Source of the DNA: Rhypophila decipiens
Taxonomy: Eukaryota > Ascomycota > Sordariomycetes > Sordariales > Naviculisporaceae
Direction of reading: 5' to 3'
Length of the DNA stretch: 64,000 nt
Assembly: GCA_033297075.1 (NCBI GenBank)
Contig: MU858115.1
Coordinates: forward strand, 62,001 to 126,000
Part shown: piece by piece, positions 57,023-64,000 of the stretch
How the letters are laid out: each line of letters starts with the position of its first letter
Position numbering within the stretch: the stretch's first letter is position 1
Notes under the pieces: model-generated
Seen by the model: the letters and a program-made list of their open reading frames with translations, nothing else
What the model was told of the DNA's origin: nothing
Database searches by the model: none
Position numbers and translations under genes: made by a program

Positions 57023-58640
57023 GTTGTCGGCTTAGTTGGGGCACGTGGGTGAATAATCGGGCCTCCAAGGAGCACAAAACAAACGAGTTCATGCTTGCTT
57101 GTTGATCATGACAGCAAGTTGCATGGCACAAAAAGCAATGGGAATCCGAGGGAGGGTCGAGCAATGATTGACGGCAGGTCGATGCTTATACACATGCAGC
57201 TCAGATCGGGACTTGGTACCATGTGTCGATCCTGGTCGCCGGGACCAGTACCGGCGTCTCACCAACATGATGACAAAACTAGAGACAAATGATAAGGTTC
57301 GCTCAGGGTCGATAAAGTGTCAGAGGCCATCGCTAGGCTGGATTGGAACCGCGAGCACTGCCCCAAACGAAACCAGATGGGTGCAACCACAGGTCTCGGC
57401 CGGATACCAGCACTCCACCACACCCTCTTGGAACTTTTGGTGACGGGAGAGAATACCGAAAGGGCAGCTGTTCCAAAGCGATATCGAAAACCCATCATTG
57501 GTCATTTGTGGTTCCCCGAGAAGCGTGGAGTCCCGGAACCAGGGGCTTGGCATGACGGGGCATGAACCCGTTTCAGGGTACCTCCTTTTGGAAGCTAACG
57601 ACAACGAGGATCGTCTGAAACGATCAACTTGAAACCCCCGCTGGAAGATCTTGAACAACCATTCACACAGAGAGGAATTCGAGGGAGAATATCAACTTTA
57701 ACGGGTCTGCTGTCGGCACCACAGATCGACGCATGATCTTGGCGAACGTGGGTGTCCCGAATCTCGACGCTATTCGTCTGGTCGGCGTCCTGGATGGACA
57801 CCCATGTTTGACTCTATTCCCCGGACGTCAAGTATTTGTGTTGCTTTCTTCTTTGTGACAAGTGGAAAGCTTATCGGTCGTATTTTCCGTTGGTCTGGGG
57901 GCCGCGGAAGTGCCCGTCGGCAGATCGGGTGCGGGCTCCATCACAATCACCAGGAGGAGCGGCAGTGAGCTACAGTGGAGCATCTACGAATGCAAAACAA
58001 AGCTGTCCTTGCCATGTCTTGTATGAAGGTTTTAGACAAAGTGACTTTTGGACAGCCCAGCTTTACGGGGCAGGCGAGGGTGATCACCTTGACCTGAGGT
58101 TGGGGTCGAGCAGTTCTTGGGACTTGCGAAAATGCCGGAGGAGAAAAATTGAGAGAAGCGCGAAATCCTGGAATCCGAGGGGGGTTTATACGAACTCTAA
58201 AAACTGGGGCTGCCATTCTGAGATGGGCCTGCTCAGGCTTCACCGATGAAGAGCCGGCGACTTCCCTGCCAGCAAACAGTTGGGACCGGTCAGGAACCTT
58301 CTTATGTTGTCCATGGAGCAGAGTGGAGAAGGGTACTCCTTCCCTTTTACCTCCATTCCTGCTCGTTGGCATGGACAATGACAGCACGGCTGGACGTTGA
58401 AAGGGTGACTGCCTTCAATCTTGAGTCTACCACGTTCGGATAAACCGACGCCATCACGGTGAGATTTCGGATAACCAGCGGAGCAGATTTTCACAAGAAA
58501 ATATCGTCATATCTAGCAAAAATTGATGAGTACAAACCAGAAAGAAACATTTGTGCTCCTTCCATCATAACTAAAGTCCTGACCTTTCATCCCGATAACC
58601 TCTAATGACGCGGCACCCTCCACGGACATTCAGTTCTCCT
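57023..58640. other. Intergenic region, no supported gene
   Basis: About 1.6 kb. Frames of up to about 146 codons occur on both strands without motifs. Nothing else is recognised. Confidence 0.45.
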
Positions 58641-59597
58641 TCAACGTTCTCTAGAAATCCACCTTGCCAACATGGCATTGAACGTTCCGGGATCCTGGAC
58701 CGGCGCAAAATGTCCAACATCAGGCAAGATGACCAAGCTCGATCCCCAAATCATATCGCGCATCTCTCCGGCGACAGATCGCTGAACAATCTCCTCCGAA
58801 TCACCATCCACAATCCAGACGATTGGCGCGTTCTTGGGGTCCCGGTATAGTGTCTTAATCTTCCCGAAGTCTCCTGCACTCCATGACGGTGAAGTATCCT
58901 GCATCTCTGATACGCGAGTGCTGAAGGCTGCGTAGTCTTTGGGTACAGTCGGGGTCAGTGCTGTCAACTCGGATTGCATACGACCCGCCAGGTCATTCAG
59001 AAAAGGGATTCCCAGTAGGCCAGTGACGTTGAGTTGGTCATAACGATAGTTGGCTCCAAATATGAAAGCCCTGTCAACGAGGGCTGCGTTCGGGGTCGAG
59101 TGGTGGTCGATCAGCAGCGAGAGGATTGTGTTTGCGCCGTCGGACCAGCCGACGAATCCAGCGCGGGAAATGTCAAGATGGGATCTGAGAAGCGTCGCGG
59201 TGTCGTTGGCAAAGAGGCTATAAGACAGAGGGACGGAAGGATCATCAGAGGAACGGCCGTGGGACCTGGTGTCGATGGCAATTACCGGATGAGAGAGCGG
59301 AGGGGAGGACAGGTACTGGATTTGGTGTGTAAGCCAGCGAGATGAGATTTTGCCGCCGTGGAGGAGGACAATTGGCAGCTTCTTTTGTGGTTTATTGAGT
59401 GGCGGACCGTAGAGTGTGTACCATAGAGAGATGTTGTTTATGTTGGCGCTTCCGGCAAATCGGGCATTTGGAGGGAGCACGGGAGTTGGCGGGAGGGTTT
59501 GATACAGAGGAACATATCCAGGGGTTGCTTGTGATGGCTGTGCTGCAGACACACTCATCGTGACGGTGGCTATAAAGAGAGATCTGACAAATATCAT
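58641..59597 (-). CDS. Secreted alpha/beta-hydrolase
   Basis: Intronless. The start at ATG 59597 is chosen because it opens a signal peptide (FVRSLFIATVTMSVSAAQ); the frame runs 56 codons further upstream without signal-like character. The 318-residue protein has the alpha/beta-hydrolase fold order. The oxyanion loop is VLLHGGKISSRW, DTRSHGRSS follows, and the nucleophile elbow is GWSDG with Ser near 152. The acid is probably in WIVDGDSEEI, and the His is in DVGHFAPVQDP near 296. The triad is complete. The segment IDTRSHGRS is typical of esterases and lactonases of the 3-oxoadipate enol-lactonase-like branch. The substrate cannot be told, and no neighbouring gene suggests one. Confidence 0.9.
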   Translation of the reverse strand: MIFVRSLFIATVTMSVSAAQPSQATPGYVPLYQTLPPTPVLPPNARFAGSANINNISLWYTLYGPPLNKPQKKLPIVLLHGGKISSRWLTHQIQYLSSPPLSHPVIAIDTRSHGRSSDDPSVPLSYSLFANDTATLLRSHLDISRAGFVGWSDGANTILSLLIDHHSTPNAALVDRAFIFGANYRYDQLNVTGLLGIPFLNDLAGRMQSELTALTPTVPKDYAAFSTRVSEMQDTSPSWSAGDFGKIKTLYRDPKNAPIVWIVDGDSEEIVQRSVAGEMRDMIWGSSLVILPDVGHFAPVQDPGTFNAMLARWISRER

Positions 59598-60782
59598 TTC
59601 AATTATGTACTTGAGAATTGGTTCCTCTTGACCCCTTTTGAGAAGCATGGAAACAAGAGATGCATACAAGAACGGTAAAGGGCTCTGGAGAACTGTTCCA
59701 CAAGCCACAGGCGAGGAGAATTGACTTATATACTCACAATACGAGGTTTGTGTGCAGAGAGGCACATGACTGAGCGATGTGAAAGACTAATCTTACTCTC
59801 AGCTGATTGTTTTCACTTGGCATCAGATAACACACCTATATACGCCGGTACTAGATATGCAAGGTGCTTACAAATAACAGTAAAATCATGCCTGATACGG
59901 CCGTGGGGGAGGAAAGGTCGCCCCATTCCAGCACTGCAGTTGTGACTACCTACCTTCTTGACAGTTGATGGATGCCGTAATCCCTGATTTCCATCACTAC
60001 ACCTGCCAGGCATTGGAGAAGTAATCACTGGAGGGACGAAAGCTGATATCGGATTCATCAAATGTAACAAACAGTCATTCGAGCAGTCACAATAATCGAC
60101 ATGTCAAATCGGCATCCAAGTCATTGCTGAGGATTTGTTCCCACGGCAATTTGTTTGGCCTTTTGTCTCACCAGAAATGTCCCTTCAAGCGCCAGGATTC
60201 GATGCTATGTACCTGCCTGAAGGGAAACAGGTCATCGTCCAGCGAGCTCCAACAGAAGGGAGCAGTTCTTTCGTTCCAGAGCAACCCAGTCAGCCGGGAT
60301 ACCAAGGGACATGACTGAAGGTAATCTGGTATTTCCAAACCTAAGGAATCCTTTCAGGTGTTAAGGTTTTATGAACGTCGTTGGCCCCCAAAGAGGTTGG
60401 GTAACACGATGAGAGTTCCTTCGACCAATCAGCGAAGAGATATCATTTATTAGCGGATAAATATAGCTCCGAAAGGGCGATCTTACCCCATCCAGTGCCT
60501 GAACCACATGTCAGCAGTTGGAGCCCAAACGTGACCCCCCCTTTTCAGCTCTGATCGTCAACAACCTCGCACCGACGACAAGTACAATTCAACCACCTCA
60601 CTCAACATCCGAGCTCTCCACGTTACATCTTTCCAAAATTCACAATACAGGTGTTCTTCGTTTCTGGATAACTGTCTGTGATTCTCAAAAAAATCTCACT
60701 TTCGGCCAACTGAGCACAAGCCGACGAAGACAATCTGTTAGGCCCCAAAGCGGAATCTCATTAAAGGATATATATACAGAAA
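59598..60782. other. Divergent intergenic region, no gene
   Basis: About 1.2 kb between the hydrolase and the MYND gene. Short frames only. TATATATA lies at about 60769-60776, only a few bases before the MYND start, so the true start may be further downstream or transcription may be leaderless. Confidence 0.45.
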
Positions 60783-61655
60783 ATGAACCTCGCCAGCAGC
60801 AACAATAGCAGCAACAACCACCCGACAGTCTGCGCCCTCTGCAACAACCCACCCTCAATCCCCTGCCCAACCTGCCAAGACCTCCTCTACTGCTCAGCAG
60901 CATGCCAGACGGCCGACGCCCCCATCCACAAGCAAGTCTGCGCATCCTTCAACGGCGTCTCGCCACCACCGCAACCAGCCGAGTCAGAAGGCAAACACGT
61001 CCTGGGCGTTCTGTTCCCCGTTGATTCGGAAGCTGCTAAATTAGTCTGGGTGCGCATCGGCGGATTTCGAGACGAAGAAAGCGGCATCTCGTTCCAAGAG
61101 GCCGAAGTATCTGCTTTCTTTGGCAACGATCAAGTCATCACGCCGGAGTCGATTCACTCTGAGCGGAATCGGGTCCGGAATCGCGATACGAGGAGTATGC
61201 TTGAGATCTGGCATGTTGCCGGGAAAAGCGGCTTGAGTGAGAATGCGTGTATCGTGTCTTTGGCTGGTTTGAATAGTGGCATCACTCCTGATGATGATGA
61301 GAGGAGACCGTTTCATGACTGGAAGGGACCGGTCTTGGTGCTTTTCATGACGAGATCGACGGGGTTCATGGTCGATCCGGGCGCTTATCGGGATTGTCAG
61401 CTGCAAGACTTTCGGGATGCGGTGGATTTTGTGGTGGATTATGGGAACCAGGGGCATGAGAAGCGTATGAAGGAGGCGTTGCAGAGTCTGGGGAGGAAGG
61501 CTCTGGATGATGATGTGTCGAACGGGGAAGGTGTTGGGGAGGCAGTGAATGTTGAGAAGGAAGCTGACAATGAGACTAACTCGGTGAAGCCGGTTGAGCG
61601 AAGGAAGTCTCAAACACCGCCACCAACGAGCTTTGTTATTGAGATGGAAGGTTGA
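60783..61655 (+). CDS. MYND zinc-finger protein
   Basis: Intronless frame of 290 residues. A MYND finger fills residues 17-53 with ligands in the order C-x2-C-x7-C-x2-C-x5-C-x3-C-x7-H-x3-C (CALC...CPTC...CSAAC...HKQVC), so both zinc sites are complete. The remaining 230 residues form a domain with blocks such as LGVLFPVDSEAAKLVWVRIG, FHDWKGPVLVLFM and QLQDFRDAVDFVVDYGNQG. It is seen beside MYND fingers in many fungal proteins but has no known activity that I can name. The tail is acidic and polar. MYND fingers usually bind proline-rich partners. No SET domain is present. Confidence 0.9.
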   Translation: MNLASSNNSSNNHPTVCALCNNPPSIPCPTCQDLLYCSAACQTADAPIHKQVCASFNGVSPPPQPAESEGKHVLGVLFPVDSEAAKLVWVRIGGFRDEESGISFQEAEVSAFFGNDQVITPESIHSERNRVRNRDTRSMLEIWHVAGKSGLSENACIVSLAGLNSGITPDDDERRPFHDWKGPVLVLFMTRSTGFMVDPGAYRDCQLQDFRDAVDFVVDYGNQGHEKRMKEALQSLGRKALDDDVSNGEGVGEAVNVEKEADNETNSVKPVERRKSQTPPPTSFVIEMEG

Positions 61656-63548
61656 GGAGAACCGGATGAGATGGTCATGATTACAATGAAATTGATTTGA
61701 GCGGATGATGGATCTGGCAGCCTGTACAGCTGTCTGAAACAAGTGTTGGAAGAACAAAATTAATTTCAAAGAGAACTGTGATGGTCCAGTCCCCGGCTCA
61801 GGGTGTCGAGAATTGGAACCCCCTTGTACAGTCGGCAAAACAATGAAAACCAAACAATTACAACCCTCAAAAAGCTGGCGCAACCAACATACTTGTAGGC
61901 TACAGCTTGCTCTCGGCTGAGGAGCAGCGTGTTGTGTCATCTATTCGTATATCGTCAGTCGCATCTGCATGTTCTTGCGCGCTTCCCGTGACAGAACTTT
62001 GCTAGAGAATCCCGGGATAGGGGGCACTACTATAGTCCCGGCGACGGCCCTCATTTTGGATCCCCAGTCCCAGCCACTCACGTAATTGACATCAAGCATG
62101 TGTGGAAAGATACCTATGACTCGGTGGCTGCCACCGTCTATGAGCTTCATCAAATAACGCAACGCATCTTATCTCGGACCCGTCTTTTTGGCCGCCAGTC
62201 AAACCGCTGCTGCCTTACGGAAGATATCGGGGTCAACAAGTTGGACCCTGACTGACTAAGGTACGTACAGTCTCGATCATTGGGACTGACATCGACACGC
62301 AAAAACCTCGCAGCCGTTGATAACAAGTAAATACGAAGGGTCAAGGGTCCATCAAGAGCTGTTGATAGGAGGCTCTACATGTTTTCAGGGTCTGTCGTTG
62401 ATGTGAGCGGCGGCGTTTCGCATCTTGCTTGGACTTTGAGCCGCTTCGGTAGGTATCGTGCCGGATTGTCATACTGACAGGAAAAGCTTCATATTCCTAT
62501 CTGATCCCGAGACTGCCATTTCAGGGGTATCAAGGGTTTTTTCCTGGCGTCCTGCCGGCTGCTCCTTAACCCCATGATATCATTAGCATGCATGCACGTA
62601 CTTCTGGTACGACAAATCGAGATCTGGGAATTTTTCCCATCTTGTACGTGTAGACATCGGAAAATCGAGATTGGCGGTTGGCAGGGCTGAAGACAAACAA
62701 GTCCAACCTCAGGTGATGTGCGCATGTCGAGGTAGGTGCATCGCAGAACTGTACCTGCATCGGGACAAAATTCTCCGACAGACTATGATAGACGCCACAA
62801 AAGCCTGATGAGGCTCAAAGGAAGCAGCCGCGAAGAGCAACGGCATTTGGCCGGCTCTGCCCGTCCATGAACCGGCGTGAAGAAGGTGCACAGTTGAGTC
62901 TCCCATAACCCACCGAGACTCGAAGATGACAAGTGGGTACCCTGTTTAGGAAGGAGATAGGCACGGGCTTGCTTCGGCCGGACCATCCGAGGAAGGAAGG
63001 TTCGTTGACAGATTGCTTGGCGCATGATAAATGGCAGGCAGAATGGCCAAGTAGAGAGGTACTTTGCCCTGGGGCAGATCAGCTCAACTTTCCTTGTCGC
63101 CAGTACTGAGCCAAGAGTCCAGAGTATAGATACATCGGGATCCGAGTTAGAACTCAGTTGGCAGGACCTGCAATAATACATTAAACCCGTTCAGGCGACT
63201 TTCTTTTTTCTCTTTCCTCGTCCTCCTTGTCCATTCGCTTCCTGGCTTGGCTCCACGGTCACTATAGGGTCCTCGGTCTGCTAAATTGCCGTCCCATCTG
63301 CCACAACCCAATCATTGAATCCATCCCAACCACGACAGGTAAGACAACAGCATGCATTTCAACGCTCTGATTGCCTTCACACCGTCGTACTGATCTCCGT
63401 TTTCTCTGTCCTAGTCCCGAGGTACCACTTGCCACCCTCATATATAGTCGCGACGTAAGACGCTCCTTGAAGGTTTCGGGCTGGTCCCCAGTTCATTTCA
63501 ATTCGGTCATTCCTTTGCAACTCAAGAGTGTGTCGCCGTTCAATCACC
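61656..63548. other. Intergenic region, nothing recognised
   Basis: About 1.9 kb. Short frames only, some up to 132 codons on the minus strand (63181-62783) without motifs. The right part is the promoter of the nucleotidase gene. Confidence 0.45.
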
Positions 63549-64000
63549 ATGAAACGTCTACTGAGCCTCCTCCTTCCGACCCTCACCTGCGTCACCGCCG
63601 TCGCTGGCGAGGATGTCCTGATCAGCGAGCGTCATGACCTCTCCAGGCGATTTTACGACGAAAAGGGGAACTACAACATGTCTTTTTATCACATCAACGA
63701 TGTCCATGCTCACCTCGACGAATTCTCTTCGTCTGGCCTCGACTGCAATGCAACCAAGGAGGACTGCTTTGGAGGATATTCCCGTGTGAGAACACTCATA
63801 AACAAAGGTCGAAAAATATATCAAGACTCCCTCTTCCTTAATGTCGGCGATGAGTTCTTGGGCACCGATTTCTTTAGGCATTTTAAGGGCGGATCAAAGA
63901 TTGCCGAGACGTTGAATTTGGTGGGATTTGATGCCATGACTTTGGGGAACCACGAATTTGATCTAAAGGATGACAAGCTTGGGGAATTCCTGGAAGTGAT
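63549..64000 (+). CDS. Secreted 5'-nucleotidase/metallophosphatase, N-terminal part only
   Basis: Starts at ATG 63549 and is open to the window edge (150 codons seen). It has a signal peptide (MKRLLSLLLPTLTCVTAVAG). It then shows the two-metal phosphoesterase motifs in order: HINDVHAHLDEF (the DxH metal ligands), FLNVGDEFLGTDFF (the GD ligand) and MTLGNHEFD (the GNHE/D motif). This is the calcineurin-like catalytic domain of the 5'-nucleotidase family, which hydrolyses extracellular nucleotides or nucleotide sugars. The C-terminal substrate-binding domain lies beyond the window. No lesion is seen in the visible part. Confidence 0.9.
   Translation, partial: MKRLLSLLLPTLTCVTAVAGEDVLISERHDLSRRFYDEKGNYNMSFYHINDVHAHLDEFSSSGLDCNATKEDCFGGYSRVRTLINKGRKIYQDSLFLNVGDEFLGTDFFRHFKGGSKIAETLNLVGFDAMTLGNHEFDLKDDKLGEFLEV

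Overview
This window is genomic DNA of a filamentous ascomycete (Pezizomycotina, probably a Sordariomycete). The genes are compact and carry short 41-95 bp introns. Several families are typical of this group: a GH7 cellobiohydrolase with a fungal CBM1, two Zn2Cys6 regulators, a WSC-domain protein, a LaeA-like methyltransferase, a NACHT-type STAND protein, an UstYa/DUF3328 protein and a DOMON-cytochrome b561. The class assignment is inference from the look of the cellobiohydrolase. All exon structures were built by hand from splice signals and reading frame, not from transcripts. Layout from the left: two serine/threonine/proline-rich single-pass membrane proteins (0.3-3.3 kb); a secreted cellobiohydrolase (5.6-7.3 kb); and an O-methyltransferase with an unusual N-terminal extension and no catalytic histidine (9.9-12.1 kb). 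Next comes an accessory stretch (12.2-18.9 kb) with a minisatellite element bounded by inverted repeats, a solo LTR with a perfect 5-bp target duplication, a decayed short-chain dehydrogenase and a membrane-tailed NACHT protein. From 20 to 29 kb lie a LaeA-like methyltransferase, a WSC protein, a small secreted protein, a cytochrome P450 and a DOMON-b561 oxidoreductase. A conserved fungal protein (30.8-33.0 kb) runs at its 3' end into a second, truncated copy of the minisatellite, which supplies its last codons and stop. Two Zn2Cys6 transcription factors follow (34.0-37.3 and 40.2-42.7 kb). The most interesting block is 40-50 kb. A secreted precursor carries eight copies of a short Tyr-containing peptide separated by Lys-Arg Kex2 sites (43.1-43.8 kb). 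It is divergent from an UstYa/DUF3328 gene (44.8-45.9 kb) and followed by an MFS transporter (46.1-48.1 kb) and a secreted HExxH metallopeptidase (49.0-50.2 kb), with a Zn2Cys6 regulator on the other side. This is the gene content expected of a dikaritin-type fungal RiPP (ribosomally made, crosslinked cyclic peptide) cluster, with a core I do not recognise from any described family member. The right end holds an SRR1-like protein, a CorA-like membrane protein, another proline/threonine-rich membrane protein, a secreted alpha/beta hydrolase, a MYND zinc-finger protein and the start of a secreted 5'-nucleotidase. In the proposed RiPP pathway the precursor enters the secretory route through its signal peptide, Kex2 and aminopeptidases release the repeats, the membrane-anchored UstYa protein crosslinks the tyrosine, and the MFS protein exports the product. 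The neighbouring regulator could control the set; this last link is inference.
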